Notes: generated by a model not told the origin, from the sequence alone. Positions 28,901 through 39,363 are shown, counted from the first letter of the stretch. The stretch: 64,000 nucleotides of DNA from Deltaproteobacteria bacterium (GCA_018433085.1 JAHDRW010000016.1:49513-113512), one strand, 5' to 3'. A program made the numbers and translations.

Positions 28901-31900
28901 TCAACCTGCAGGTTTCCACCCTGACGAACATGAAGGCCTGGAATCACCCGTTTGCGGACTGGGTCGATATGGGAGCGACCGGAAAGGCCGGGGCGGGCGG
29001 AGCTGCCCTGCTCATGTTCCTCGACAACACCACGACCGCCAGAATAGAGGACGGGGCCGCGCTCTTCACGGGCGCGCAGGGCAGCCTGTCCGTGGGCGCG
29101 CGCACGGATGTCACGAGCATCGCCCTGGCACAGTCCGGCTCCAATGCAAAGACCTTCGGTGTAGCCGGAACCTTTTCCTACATCGACCACAAAGACGAAA
29201 CCCTCGCGTTCATCGACAGCGGGACGGGAGTGAGCGGCGGGCAGGTAAATATCTCGGCAACGGATGACACTCTTCTCTTCAACGTTGCAGGCGGCGTCAT
29301 CAAGGGCGAAAACATGGGTGTGGGCGCTTCCGTCTCCATCAACAGTATCGAGCGGGACACAGAAGCGCTCATCGGGCACGCCGCATTCGATCCGTCCACT
29401 TGCCTCATCGGCGGCGACATTATCGACCTCGGCTATGAGCACGGCTATGAGACGGGCGATGTGGTGGTCTACGTAAGCGGCGGCGGCGCAAGCATCGGCG
29501 GGCTGGAGAACGGGAAGACCTACGAGGTCGTCGTGATAAACGAAAGCACAATCCGGCTGGTGGACGTGGGAACGGGTGCTGTCATCGAGCTCGTCCAAGT
29601 CCCGGACATGGGCGCTTCGCACATGCTCGTCAGGGAAGATGGGTATTTGAGCTCGGAGAGCGATGTCAGCCTCACGGCCACGAACACGGGGTCCATCAGC
29701 TCCTATTCGCTGGCCGCGGCCGTTACTACCAGCAAGGCGGACGACGAAACGAAAGAAGAGACCTCGCCCGTGCCGGACAAAATCGCCCACGACGACCCGC
29801 TCGACGGCGTCTCCCTGCCGCGGCTGTTCAGTGAAGAAGGGGAAGGCGGGGACGACCAGACCGAGACAAAGCCGAAGGCGGCCATATCCATAGCAGGAGA
29901 CGTCTCGGTCAACCTGATCACGGATAAAACGCACGCCGGCATCACGGGCGCGAACATTGTCCAGGCAGAGGATGTCGACCTCTCCGCGCTCAGCGACAAC
30001 ACCATCAGCTCCATTGCCGGGGCGGCCGCCATGGCGGCTTCCGACGGGACGTCCGTAGGCCTCGCCGGCTCGGTCACCTACAATGAGCTGGATACCGGGA
30101 CGAACGCCTCCATCGCAGACTCGTTTCTGGATCTTTCCGGAGACCTCGGGATTTTGGCCGAGACGGAAGGGACTGTTCGGACGATCTCCGCGAGCGGATC
30201 GCTGGAGAGAAAGGACAAGGGGTACGCACTCGCCGGCTCCGTGTCCATCAACCAGATCGACGGCGATACCTATGCCTCCATAGCCCGGTCGGACATCGAC
30301 TCGGCTGCAACGGTCGATATTTCAGCCAAGGACGATACGGCCATCCGGTCGATCGCCGGTTCCGCAAGCTACGGCGGCAAGGCCGGCATCGGCGCTTCCG
30401 TGGCGGTCAACATGACAGTCAATGACACGGGGGCCGCTGTGCAGGACTCGGATATTACTGCAGGCGACGACGTCATGGTTTCCGCCGAGGAGAGGAGCGA
30501 GATCAAGACGGTCGCAGCCTCCCTGGGAGCGGCCAAGGACGGCATGGCCATCGCAGGGTCGGCCGCGGTGAGCGACCTGACCAACACGACAAAGGCATAT
30601 ATCGAAGGCAAAAAGGCGGACGGCGTCACGGCGGACGGGGATGTCTCCCTGGCAGCCATGGACGATGCGGACATCCTGTCCGTGGCCGGTAACATCGCGA
30701 TCGCCAAGGGGTCCGGGGGCATAGGCGGGGCCGGCTTCGGCGGCGCGGCCTCGATCGTCGTCACGGACAACACGGTCGAGTCGTACATCGGCGGCGGGAG
30801 CAGCGTGACAGCCAAGGGCATGGGAGACGGCGGGATCGACGTGTACACCGGGGAAAAAGACGACGAAGGCAACCGGCTCACGGAGAACATGAAAGGCGTG
30901 TCCGTCACCGCCACCTCGTACGAGGACATCCTCAGTGTCGCTGCGGGCGGCTCCGGCGCCGAGAAACTTGCCATCCAGGGAAGCGCCGCGGTCCATACGC
31001 TCAAAGAGACCACGAAAGCATACATCAATTCAGGGGCCGTAGTCACGGCCGGCGAGCCGGGAAAAACCGAACAGAGCGTGAACATCCGCGCATCGGACGA
31101 AACCGACATCACCGGCATCGCCGGAGCGCTCATGGGCAGCCTGCAGGGAGGCATCGGCGCTGGCGCCGACGTGGGCGTGATCTCGAAGAACACCCGGGCC
31201 TACATCGGGAACAACGGGGTCATCGAAGCGACCAAGGACATCCGTGTCCGGAGCTCGTCGAAGGAGGACATCAACTCTATCGCCGGAACGGTCGCAATCG
31301 GCAAGAACTGGGCCTTCGGCGGCGCGGCCTCCGTCTACACCATTACCAATCAGACGAAGGCATCCATCGAGGGGGGTGACGCCTCGGAAACGGACGTGCA
31401 CGCAGACGGGAATATCGTGATTTCCGCCACGAACTCCACCGAGATCGACAGCATAGCCGGAAGCGGTGTTTTCGGCATGTCCGCAGGCATCGGGGCCTCG
31501 GCGGCAACCGCGGTCATCGACAAGACCACCGAGGCGTTCATCGGGAAAAACGCCACGGTGACGGCCGACGGGAACCGGGACGGTGTCGAGGTCGCGACGG
31601 GCAGGTTCATCGTCCAGACGCATGACAACACCGGCGACGACTACAGCGTGGATGCATCCGATACCGTGAACCTCAACATGGATACCGACATCGACACCAC
31701 AAAGGTCGCTTCCGCCGAAACAAAGGAGATAACAGGGCTTGCAGTCACGGCCCTTTCGAAAGACGACGTCTCGAGCATCGCGGCAAGCGGCGGGGGGTCC
31801 GGGACCGTCGCAATTAACCTGGCCGGTTCTGTCAATATCATCGGGAACGACACCTCGGCTTACATCGACCAGGGCGCAAAGATCAACGAAAACCAGATCT

Positions 31901-34900
31901 CCGCAGGCATCGGCCAGTCCGTGCTCGTCGCGGCCGGGACGGATTTGCGCCATCTGGGCATCGGCGCCGCCGTCTCTATCGGCGGAACGGTGGGTCTCGG
32001 GCCCGCCGCCGAGGTCACAGTGGTCGACAACAACACCAAGGCCTTTGTCGGCACATCCGCCCGGGTCAATGCCAGGGAGGATGTTGAGGTTATCGCCGAA
32101 TCCACGCAGGACATCCTGTCCATCGCCGGTGCCGGTGCTTTGGGCATCGGGGCGGTCGGCCTGGCAGGGGCCGTGCCGGTCATTTCCATCGACAACGAAA
32201 CATCCGCGTATGTTGAGGGGACGGCGGACGGCGAGCCGGCAACCATGATCGACGCGGACGGCAATATCGCCATATCCGCTCGTGACCGGACGGAAACGGA
32301 TATCATCGCCGGCAGCTTGGCCGGCGGCCTTGTGGGGATAGGCGGTGCTCTCGGAGTGACGATCATCGAGAAGGATACCACGGCCTTTGTCGGGAGCAAC
32401 GTTGTGGTCAACGCCAGGGGTAATTCGTCCGGCTCCGTATCGACCTGCTCGGGGATGGACGATCAAGGCAGCTTAACGGCAAAGGGTGTGAAGGGGCTGT
32501 CCGTTCAGGCCGAATCCAGCGAGGATTTTTCGACGATCACGGGCGCGGGCGCGGGCGGTTTCGCCGGCGTTGCAGGCGCGGTGGTGCTGAACACCATCGA
32601 GTCCGATACATCGGCGTACATCGGGGACAACGCGAAGGTGAATCAGGATAGTGAGGGCGCCAATGCCGAGCAGGACGTGAACGTTTCCGCCGTCAACACC
32701 CTCAGCGACTTTGCCGTCTCGGGCAGCATCGCAGGCGGTGCCGTGGGCCTTTCGGGCGGACTGGGCTTCCACACAATACAGAACAATGTTTCCGCCTCCC
32801 TGGGCGATCAGGCACAGGTCAAAGCGTCCCGGGACGTGGAGCTCAACGCCCTTTCGAACAAGAAGACCGAGACTTATGCAGTGAGCGCCGCGGGCGGCGC
32901 CGTCGGCCTGGCCGGGGGCGTCACGGTCCTGACCATCGGCGAGATGCCTGATGATACGTCTGTGCAGGAACTCTCTGCAAAGGGGGGCAACGAGGACTAC
33001 ACCGACCCGTCTGGATATGCGAACGAGCAGGCGCGATACGACTTCATGGGCGCAGCCCTGAGCGACACGTACGGCATGGACCGCGTCAAGAGCGAGACAA
33101 GCCTGGCCACATCGGCGGTAACCGCTGCACCGGCGGCAGCACCGGCGGGCACGACGGCGTTCATCGGAAAGAGCGCCACAATCGAGGCCGGCGGTAATAT
33201 CCGGATCAATGCCCAGGAGCGCATCGACGCAGGCATGGTGTCGGGGAGCGCAGCCGCCGGGCTTGCCAGCCTGGGAGGCGGCGTCGGGATAGCGAATATT
33301 CGCAGTCAGGTCAGGGCATATATCGACGACGACATCTCCGGTCACACCTCTTCCATCAATTCAACAGGCGACATCGACATTTCCGCAAGCCTCGACGAAA
33401 AGACCCTCAACCAGACCTTTGCCGGCGGCCTGTCCGCCTTCGTGGGCGTCTCGGGTGCTGTCGCTTTTGTAGACAACGACTATCTGGTCGACGCCCATGT
33501 CGGCAGAAACGTGACCGTCAACCAGGCCGAAACCGTTTCCTTGTCGGCACGATCCGACACGGACGACAAGTCTGAGAGCCTGGAAGGGACGATATCCGGC
33601 GGGTTGCCCCTCGGTGTCTCCTATGCAGAGGTGAATTCGGACGGATCGACTCTGGCCTATGTCGGCGACGGGGTCAGGATCGGAACATCGGACGAGAAAA
33701 CCGTGAGCAGCCTTGAGGTCTCGGCCTCTGCCGCCGGCAAGGCCGATGCGGATTCCAAGCACCTGGCAGGCGGCATCATCGCGGGCGGGTACAACGAAGC
33801 GAACTCCAGCGTCAATCCCACTGTAACAGCGTCTGTCGGCTCGGATGCACAAATCACCCTTGAAGAGAACCTGGACGTCACGTCGCAGGCGGACGTGAGC
33901 AGCACGGCATACACCTGGGGGGACAACTTCGGCGCGGTTGCGGTCGGAGCCGGCGTGGTCGAGGCTGCGGCAAAGCCCGTGGTGAAAGCCTATATCGAGG
34001 GCGGCAAGAACTCAGCCGTCTCCGCCGGGGAAAACATATCCATCAGGGCCTTCGGAAACCATGACCTGGGCGGCGCGGAGCTGGAGAGGCTCGTCAAGGC
34101 CGAGAACGATGCGGTCGGGGGAAGCCTTTTCTTCAGCCACGTCAGTCCGTCTGCCACCGCAACCAGCGACTGGACCGTGGACGCGTATATCGGAGAGGAT
34201 GCCGATATCGATGCCGAGGGTGATGTGGAGATACTCGCCAAAAGTTATTCCGGCCAGGTCGTATCGGATGTGAACGGAAAATCGTACTCCCTGGCGGGCC
34301 TCGGAAACAATGTATCCTTCACCACGGTCACCAACACCGTAAGCGCCCATGTGGACGAAGACGTTTCTTTGTCCGCGGAATCCATAGATGTGAGCGCCCG
34401 GGGGAAGAGCAATGCATATGCGACCACGTACGGAGGCGCGGGAGGCCTCATCGCGGGGGCATCGGCCAGCGCCGGCACGAATGTGACGAACACGGTGGAC
34501 GCCTATCTGGCAGGGAACGAAGATGGAGCGGCGCAGATAAGCGCCGGCACGGACATCGCCGTCTCCGCCCTGTCGGACGTCGTTTTCAACGCCCACGGGG
34601 CCAGTACGGGCTATGGGTTCGTGGGAAACAACGGCGCCCGGACGAGCAACACGGTTTCTTCGACTGCAAGGGCGTATATCGGTCAGGACGCGGATCTGGA
34701 AGCCGGAGAGGACATCCTCGTGGCCGCAGCCAATCGTGTTACAAAGCCCTTCATCGGCGCCAACCTGAGCGCGGGCGCCGGAGGGTTCTGGGGCGGACCT
34801 GCGGGGGGCAGCGTCACGACCATTACGAATATTGCAGAGGCATATGCTGTTGGGAACAGCAGTATCGACAGCGGGGACAGGATCGAAGCACAAGGCGACA

Positions 34901-37900
34901 TCACCCTCTCCGCCGCGAACGATGTATCCGCCTATGACAGGGCCACCCTGTCCTCGGGCGGGGCGATAGCCGTGGCAGACGTCCATTCCACCATCACCAG
35001 CGCCAATACCGCTGAAACCTCGATTGGAGAAAATGCGGAAATCCTTGCCGGGAACGACGTCAACCTTCATTCGCAGACAAAGGCGAACGTCGAGGCGGTG
35101 ACCTATACCGAGGGCTTCGGTCTGGGTGCATCCGCCGACGGGAAGGCTACGGTGAACGTCACCGCGGACAATGACACGAATGTCGGGGCCCATGCAAAGA
35201 TCAGGGCGGGTAACGACATCAACGTCTTCGCCGGAAAAGACCCAGACGGGATGCAGAACAACCTGCGCACGCGGGCGGAGGCCCGGTCCTTTTCCGCGGG
35301 CGGCATCCCTTTCAGCAGCGTCGGGGCCTTTGCCTATCTGAACGATTACAACAACATTCTTATCGATACAGGCGCCGATCTGAAGGCGGGCGGGGACATC
35401 AACGCAGGGGCCTTCAAGGGGTTGACCTACACGGAAGGGTACGCACGGGCGAAACTGAGGACATACGCCCTCTTCGGCATTCCCATTACCTGGTACAACA
35501 ACGGCTCGCGCGCGAGTGTCTTTCAATCCCGCGATTCCGTGACCATCAACGGCGCTCTTGAAAGCGGAACCAATCGCCACCGCACCCTCTTCATCGATGC
35601 GAACGGACATGTCTTCGGCAACATCCGCTCAGAACTCACCGAGGATGTCGACGGGGCCGCCGAGCTCCAGGAACGGATCGACGAGCTGACCGAGCGGATC
35701 GAGAGCGACGGGACGGACGACAACGTGAAAATCATCCTGGCACAGGAAAGGTCCCGGCTCGAGACGAGGCTGGAAGAAATCATCGACATGCGCAGCGATC
35801 CGGACAACCCTGACCCGGCCTACGGTTACTTTGACCGTTTTTCGCTGGAGGATACGATTGTCGGCTCCGGCGACATCAACATCACCGGGACATTGAAGGG
35901 ACACGGCATCCTGAAATCCCCTGGAAACGACTTTATGATACAGATCCAGAATCAGTCGCTCGCCCATCTCGAGTTGGGCGACCTCGAGATCCCCGACGAT
36001 TTGAGCGGCACTATAACGCTGAACAGCCGGACGATCACCTCCCACGGCACCGTGCATGTCGATCCGGGCCAGAACCTCGGCATTAGGATCATGGTCGAAA
36101 ATCTCTATGACCCGGATGCGCCGGGCTCGGATGACGGTGTCTGGTCGGACATGGTCTTGAGAGGCGACATCACGAATATGGGTGGAACGATCGATATCGC
36201 CAACGCAAGCGGCAGCATCGAAAGCCTGGGCGACATCACCGGCGATGAGGTGAGTATCTTTGCAGCCCGCGAGTTCGCTCAGGGCTATACGCCCGGTGTG
36301 TGGCATTCGCCCGACCCCCTCATATCCGGCGGGAGCATCTCGATCAGCGGGCAGATCCTCAACATCAGGGGAACGATTCAGAGCGGCGTCCCTGTCCGGA
36401 CGATCACGATCCCGGAATTCGATCCTGCCGCCCTTATCGCGGGTTCAGACGGGAAAAAAGCGATCCCCACGACCGGCGACAGCAACATCAAGGCCTACTG
36501 GGACGACGAGAACCAATGCATACAGCTCTACAGCGTCAAGATTACGGGTGGAAACATCACCCTGGCAGGCGAGATCGTGAGCACCGGCGGCGGCAGGCTC
36601 AAGGTCATCGACGGGTACGGCGAGATCGAGGTGACCAACCAGTCCTCGCAGGATCTTGTTATCAACAGGCTCGACACGGGCAACCGGATCAACGGGATGA
36701 TCAAGATCACCGACACAGGGAAGCTCGATGACCAGGGCAACCCCCTGGTCACGGAGATCACCGGCGTAAACGGGGACCTCAATGTTACCCGGTATCGCGT
36801 CCGGTGGGATGAGGCTAACGGCCGGGTCGAGGTGATCGAGAACAGCATGGCCTCGAATCCCGTGGATGGCAGAACAACACAATATGAGCCCAGAGAGGGG
36901 GCGCGGTTCGCCGATATCGGTGCCGACCAGGCCATTTCCAACAGCGGGGACCTGAACCCCTGGGAGCAGCTCGTGCTCGATTTCTTCGGGCAGCAGGGAG
37001 ACCATGCGATCGGCGTCGAGTTCCTGGGAAACGACCGGTCGCGCATTGAAGTGACCGGCACGGGTGCCGCCGATATCCTTCTCAACGACACGATCACGAA
37101 CCGTAATGGAGACGTGTCCATCCTCAATGGACAGGGAAGCATCTTCAGCCTCAACGAATCGGCCCGGATCTCGGGAACGAACATCACCCTGTCCTCGTCC
37201 GAGGGAGAGGTGGGCAATGCCGCCCAGGCCATACACGTCGACACGAAAGGCGGCGTGCTGAGAACAGAGGCCGAAGGTACGATCAACATCACAGAGGTGG
37301 AAGGCGATCTCGTCATCGAGTCCCTGGACACCCGCGGCAACGCCCTGATCACCGCCGACGGGTCCATTTACGACCTCCAGGGTAGCAACGCCTCTATTCT
37401 GGCAAAAGATATCACCCTGATCTCAAAAAACGGCGGGATCGGTTCAGCGGACAACGACCTCACCACTGATTCCCGGGACGGCGTCCTCACGGCCAGGGCC
37501 GGAAAAGGCATCTATCTTACAGAAAAGAACGGGACGATGCGGGTGAACCGCGTGGCGAGCGCAGAAGGAGACGTGGCCCTGATCGCCGACGGCTCGATCG
37601 AAGACTATAATTTCCCTGAGATTGACGATGACACCATCGAACAGCTCGCCGATGCCAAGAACGATCTGTATCTGGGTAGCGAGGCAAAGGTGCAGGAGGC
37701 GATCCAAGCCTACAGGCAGCAGAAAAGCACCGAGTACCGGGCCGAACACCGGATTTCGGACAACGGAACGCCGTTCGAGCCGAACGACGATGCCTATGAC
37801 AGCACCTACGATCCCGACTGGGAATACTCACTCACCGATGCCGAAGAAAAGGCCTTTGCCGAGAGCGTGTGGCAAGACGAGGACCTCGTCAATGCAAAGA

Positions 37901-39363
37901 ACATCCTCACTTTTCCCGGGGACATCACGGCCGATGAAGAGGCCAATGTTTCGGGCCGAAACATCACCTTGGTCAGCAATGCGAACATCGGCGCCTATGG
38001 CGGAACCGTGGTCATCGACAAGGCCGACGTCGCCTCCGGGAACGTGACGCCCGAGCAGAGGCTGTTGCTCGTACGTGCGGAGAAAGGCGAGGCGTCCTAC
38101 GACGAGCAGGGCGACGTCTTGGTTTCGCTGGACAAAGACTTCAATGTCGAGGCGTCGGGGAGGATCGACATCCGTTCCGGCGGCTACGTCTATCTGAATG
38201 CCGTCCATACCACCGAGGACCGGCCGTTGCAGCTCAAGGCCGACGCCGGCGGGCGGGTCGATATCGCTATGGCGGGAAGTGATCTCGTCATCGAATCCCT
38301 GAACACCCGCGGCAACGCCCTGATCACGGCCGACGGGTCCATTTACGACCTCCAGGGTAGCAACGCCTCTATTCTGGCAAAAGATATCACCCTGATCTCA
38401 AAAAACGGCGGGATCGGTTCAGCGGACAACGACCTCACCACTGATTCCCGGGACGGAGTCCTCACGGCCAGGGCCGGAAAAGGCATCTATCTTACAGAAA
38501 AGAACGGGACGATGCGGGTGAACCGCGTGGCGAGCGCAGAAGGAGACGTGGCCCTGATCGCCGACGGCTCGATCGAAAACTCAAATGCGAACAGCATGGC
38601 CGATGGAGAAGCCAATGTCTCGGCACAAAACATCACCCTGATCAGCAATGTGAACGTCGGTGCCCCTGACTGGAACGCAATCACGGGCGAGTCCGATACC
38701 ACCGCTCAAGCCTTCAATGTGGAGGCATCGAGGAGGATCGACATCCAGGCCGACGGCGGTGTCAACCTCAGCGCCCTCCACACCGCCGCGGACAGGCCGT
38801 TAAGGCTGAGCGTGAGCGGTAGAACCGGGAATATGGCCGATTCAGTGGATATCTCGGCCGCCTCCGAACACTCGGTACTCTTCGATACCCTCTTTGCCCG
38901 CGAAGCAGAAATCGATGCCGCAGGCAATCTCGGCATCTCCCGCGCGCTCATCGCTCAGAAGGCGCGGTTTACGGACCGACGCTACAGCGTGATCATGGAC
39001 AATGCGCCCCGGGCTCTTGATGATACCGATGTGCAGCTGTATGCGAAGGATCTGGAGTTCCATCTCTTTTTCCCTGTGCAGGGCGAGACCTTCCGGACAA
39101 ACGCGCATGTGGTTCATCACCAGAATGATGTCATCATCAACGGATTCAGTCCGGAAAGCAGCATCACCCGATTGACGCAGAAGCTTGTTTCCGGCGTGGA
39201 GCCACGAGAGAAAGAAGACAGCGAGCGTATCGACAAGGCCTTGACGTCCCGGCGCTCCGCTTCGGGGCAAAGAACAGTCGCTTACGATTCCGGCCTGCTG
39301 GGCATCAGCGATGAGGATTTCATTGTGGATAAAGACGACGGAACGATTGAATGGGAGGAGTAG
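25936..39363 (+). CDS. Giant two-partner-secretion exoprotein, LktA-type filamentous adhesin (TpsA)
   Basis: Exoprotein of about 4475 residues. A long signal peptide (1-40, cleavage near VFA-AQ) leads into a TPS secretion domain (about 40-170) with NAFNSFSQFNV and NPHGFVVG (130-137), the motif style of leukotoxin LktA-type adhesins. Most of the rest is an Asp/Ala/Gly-rich array of beta-helix-like repeats of about 60 residues, repeatedly pairing SIAGS...GIGA with a T-A-x-I strand. A coiled-coil insert lies near 3235-3285. Two copies of a GG-x-IGGLxxGKTY module and a 297-bp DNA duplication near the C terminus are embedded. Cysteines are very few and there is no C-terminal anchor. ATG 25936 is chosen because GGAGG lies 5 nt upstream. 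TpsB follows after 55 bp. Likely cell-surface adhesion or aggregation (inference). Confidence 0.93.
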   Translation: MKRNHSWGFFRRFHRRSSTIRPIAAALTIFSFFLSNIVFAAQIVTDGMTNTQVSAPVDNVTNVTTITIRGINAFNSFSQFNVYSGDIVNLHVPDSTLNLVNLVHSEATTVNGLLNSIQNGRIGGNVFFLNPHGFVVGRQGVLNIGSLTVATPTVSFMEGFFDSPGNPSLSATDMLMSRSLPVRENGLISIQGTVNAINDITLLGGSVDIAGTGLLTTGAFFDWDDVDFSDVVNTGEIEDGTVLSIENGDIYIRAQGDIDHSGTMKTDTADYSGPGSDDVNAGNVEISAGDAITLHEDAVISTRNVLSGADLLTADSLGSSGKLSLSAPEITLEAGSKLLADVGGDSLHLAGDITLEAINIEKTPLIRLAGNESKTAKISIDGATIKGGNIDITALAGDSNPEDGAPTIQENWTFGELETLLDDNVSLPAAVMIKRAEAAIKINEESAGDTVISSSGNVNINAVSSADGTVKAISGGIDLLPDTNIFSVGYSKAEATARVEVGTGVVIDAAGDVSLQSDASATASATARTSQNLGVGPSNRNNIAVSLAIANSDTTSHATVAEGSSVTAGGTIAVHARGQSTNVASAETGTYDDGLAGVAVGLGFSDADVLAQVNGTFLSKGFLPAFNPVTVATDNAFDLGPDHGLITGQQVRYDNGGGIGIGGLKHGKTYYVIVDSLSPNQVMLAESLDNALAGDAITEIDAGVATESAHRFIQGIDIAAELAAQETASGVAGIRGDPLVKDALLKGEVAPFLPFILTGTTKGLRDHVGGWLGGDTDWSLAGSLAYADVNNTVKAEVCGTAILKAGMDVNVAAKVTDRVQTVAESVIAQQQPDPGSDALDKAISTAVIVGSYNNTAKAIISGDARVDAGRQLDVDASITYPFLTEPGLSLLPFTKEDFESPAKLGTVLDQKLGLQSLLFNSWARSVATGGDLGISGSVDYMSFTNTAEAVIGKNALINQDSDYRAADQGVSVNAETQMNLIDMSGVFDLNLQVSTLTNMKAWNHPFADWVDMGATGKAGAGGAALLMFLDNTTTARIEDGAALFTGAQGSLSVGARTDVTSIALAQSGSNAKTFGVAGTFSYIDHKDETLAFIDSGTGVSGGQVNISATDDTLLFNVAGGVIKGENMGVGASVSINSIERDTEALIGHAAFDPSTCLIGGDIIDLGYEHGYETGDVVVYVSGGGASIGGLENGKTYEVVVINESTIRLVDVGTGAVIELVQVPDMGASHMLVREDGYLSSESDVSLTATNTGSISSYSLAAAVTTSKADDETKEETSPVPDKIAHDDPLDGVSLPRLFSEEGEGGDDQTETKPKAAISIAGDVSVNLITDKTHAGITGANIVQAEDVDLSALSDNTISSIAGAAAMAASDGTSVGLAGSVTYNELDTGTNASIADSFLDLSGDLGILAETEGTVRTISASGSLERKDKGYALAGSVSINQIDGDTYASIARSDIDSAATVDISAKDDTAIRSIAGSASYGGKAGIGASVAVNMTVNDTGAAVQDSDITAGDDVMVSAEERSEIKTVAASLGAAKDGMAIAGSAAVSDLTNTTKAYIEGKKADGVTADGDVSLAAMDDADILSVAGNIAIAKGSGGIGGAGFGGAASIVVTDNTVESYIGGGSSVTAKGMGDGGIDVYTGEKDDEGNRLTENMKGVSVTATSYEDILSVAAGGSGAEKLAIQGSAAVHTLKETTKAYINSGAVVTAGEPGKTEQSVNIRASDETDITGIAGALMGSLQGGIGAGADVGVISKNTRAYIGNNGVIEATKDIRVRSSSKEDINSIAGTVAIGKNWAFGGAASVYTITNQTKASIEGGDASETDVHADGNIVISATNSTEIDSIAGSGVFGMSAGIGASAATAVIDKTTEAFIGKNATVTADGNRDGVEVATGRFIVQTHDNTGDDYSVDASDTVNLNMDTDIDTTKVASAETKEITGLAVTALSKDDVSSIAASGGGSGTVAINLAGSVNIIGNDTSAYIDQGAKINENQISAGIGQSVLVAAGTDLRHLGIGAAVSIGGTVGLGPAAEVTVVDNNTKAFVGTSARVNAREDVEVIAESTQDILSIAGAGALGIGAVGLAGAVPVISIDNETSAYVEGTADGEPATMIDADGNIAISARDRTETDIIAGSLAGGLVGIGGALGVTIIEKDTTAFVGSNVVVNARGNSSGSVSTCSGMDDQGSLTAKGVKGLSVQAESSEDFSTITGAGAGGFAGVAGAVVLNTIESDTSAYIGDNAKVNQDSEGANAEQDVNVSAVNTLSDFAVSGSIAGGAVGLSGGLGFHTIQNNVSASLGDQAQVKASRDVELNALSNKKTETYAVSAAGGAVGLAGGVTVLTIGEMPDDTSVQELSAKGGNEDYTDPSGYANEQARYDFMGAALSDTYGMDRVKSETSLATSAVTAAPAAAPAGTTAFIGKSATIEAGGNIRINAQERIDAGMVSGSAAAGLASLGGGVGIANIRSQVRAYIDDDISGHTSSINSTGDIDISASLDEKTLNQTFAGGLSAFVGVSGAVAFVDNDYLVDAHVGRNVTVNQAETVSLSARSDTDDKSESLEGTISGGLPLGVSYAEVNSDGSTLAYVGDGVRIGTSDEKTVSSLEVSASAAGKADADSKHLAGGIIAGGYNEANSSVNPTVTASVGSDAQITLEENLDVTSQADVSSTAYTWGDNFGAVAVGAGVVEAAAKPVVKAYIEGGKNSAVSAGENISIRAFGNHDLGGAELERLVKAENDAVGGSLFFSHVSPSATATSDWTVDAYIGEDADIDAEGDVEILAKSYSGQVVSDVNGKSYSLAGLGNNVSFTTVTNTVSAHVDEDVSLSAESIDVSARGKSNAYATTYGGAGGLIAGASASAGTNVTNTVDAYLAGNEDGAAQISAGTDIAVSALSDVVFNAHGASTGYGFVGNNGARTSNTVSSTARAYIGQDADLEAGEDILVAAANRVTKPFIGANLSAGAGGFWGGPAGGSVTTITNIAEAYAVGNSSIDSGDRIEAQGDITLSAANDVSAYDRATLSSGGAIAVADVHSTITSANTAETSIGENAEILAGNDVNLHSQTKANVEAVTYTEGFGLGASADGKATVNVTADNDTNVGAHAKIRAGNDINVFAGKDPDGMQNNLRTRAEARSFSAGGIPFSSVGAFAYLNDYNNILIDTGADLKAGGDINAGAFKGLTYTEGYARAKLRTYALFGIPITWYNNGSRASVFQSRDSVTINGALESGTNRHRTLFIDANGHVFGNIRSELTEDVDGAAELQERIDELTERIESDGTDDNVKIILAQERSRLETRLEEIIDMRSDPDNPDPAYGYFDRFSLEDTIVGSGDINITGTLKGHGILKSPGNDFMIQIQNQSLAHLELGDLEIPDDLSGTITLNSRTITSHGTVHVDPGQNLGIRIMVENLYDPDAPGSDDGVWSDMVLRGDITNMGGTIDIANASGSIESLGDITGDEVSIFAAREFAQGYTPGVWHSPDPLISGGSISISGQILNIRGTIQSGVPVRTITIPEFDPAALIAGSDGKKAIPTTGDSNIKAYWDDENQCIQLYSVKITGGNITLAGEIVSTGGGRLKVIDGYGEIEVTNQSSQDLVINRLDTGNRINGMIKITDTGKLDDQGNPLVTEITGVNGDLNVTRYRVRWDEANGRVEVIENSMASNPVDGRTTQYEPREGARFADIGADQAISNSGDLNPWEQLVLDFFGQQGDHAIGVEFLGNDRSRIEVTGTGAADILLNDTITNRNGDVSILNGQGSIFSLNESARISGTNITLSSSEGEVGNAAQAIHVDTKGGVLRTEAEGTINITEVEGDLVIESLDTRGNALITADGSIYDLQGSNASILAKDITLISKNGGIGSADNDLTTDSRDGVLTARAGKGIYLTEKNGTMRVNRVASAEGDVALIADGSIEDYNFPEIDDDTIEQLADAKNDLYLGSEAKVQEAIQAYRQQKSTEYRAEHRISDNGTPFEPNDDAYDSTYDPDWEYSLTDAEEKAFAESVWQDEDLVNAKNILTFPGDITADEEANVSGRNITLVSNANIGAYGGTVVIDKADVASGNVTPEQRLLLVRAEKGEASYDEQGDVLVSLDKDFNVEASGRIDIRSGGYVYLNAVHTTEDRPLQLKADAGGRVDIAMAGSDLVIESLNTRGNALITADGSIYDLQGSNASILAKDITLISKNGGIGSADNDLTTDSRDGVLTARAGKGIYLTEKNGTMRVNRVASAEGDVALIADGSIENSNANSMADGEANVSAQNITLISNVNVGAPDWNAITGESDTTAQAFNVEASRRIDIQADGGVNLSALHTAADRPLRLSVSGRTGNMADSVDISAASEHSVLFDTLFAREAEIDAAGNLGISRALIAQKARFTDRRYSVIMDNAPRALDDTDVQLYAKDLEFHLFFPVQGETFRTNAHVVHHQNDVIINGFSPESSITRLTQKLVSGVEPREKEDSERIDKALTSRRSASGQRTVAYDSGLLGISDEDFIVDKDDGTIEWEE
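37306..37602 (+). repeat. Intragenic 297-bp direct repeat, copy A
   Basis: This in-frame 99-codon unit inside the adhesin gene recurs at 38281-38577 with only about four base differences that I could see. The encoded unit begins DLVIESLDTRGNALI and ends ALIADGSIE. Copies start 975 bp apart and are separated by 678 bp of unrelated coding sequence. Confidence 0.9.
38281..38577 (+). repeat. Intragenic 297-bp direct repeat, copy B
   Basis: Second copy of the 99-codon unit at 37306-37602, in the same frame. Near identity at the DNA level points to recent duplication or gene conversion and makes deletion by recombination possible. Confidence 0.9.

Noticed and set aside
27994..29934. 646-codon open frame on the minus strand inside the adhesin gene
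   Set aside because: No recognisable domain; it mirrors the codon bias of the adhesin repeats on the other strand.
26000..39000. Repeats of the adhesin considered as a CRISPR or tandem DNA repeat array
   Set aside because: Repeats are protein-level and strongly diverged in DNA, apart from the single 297-bp pair; spacing is not CRISPR-like.
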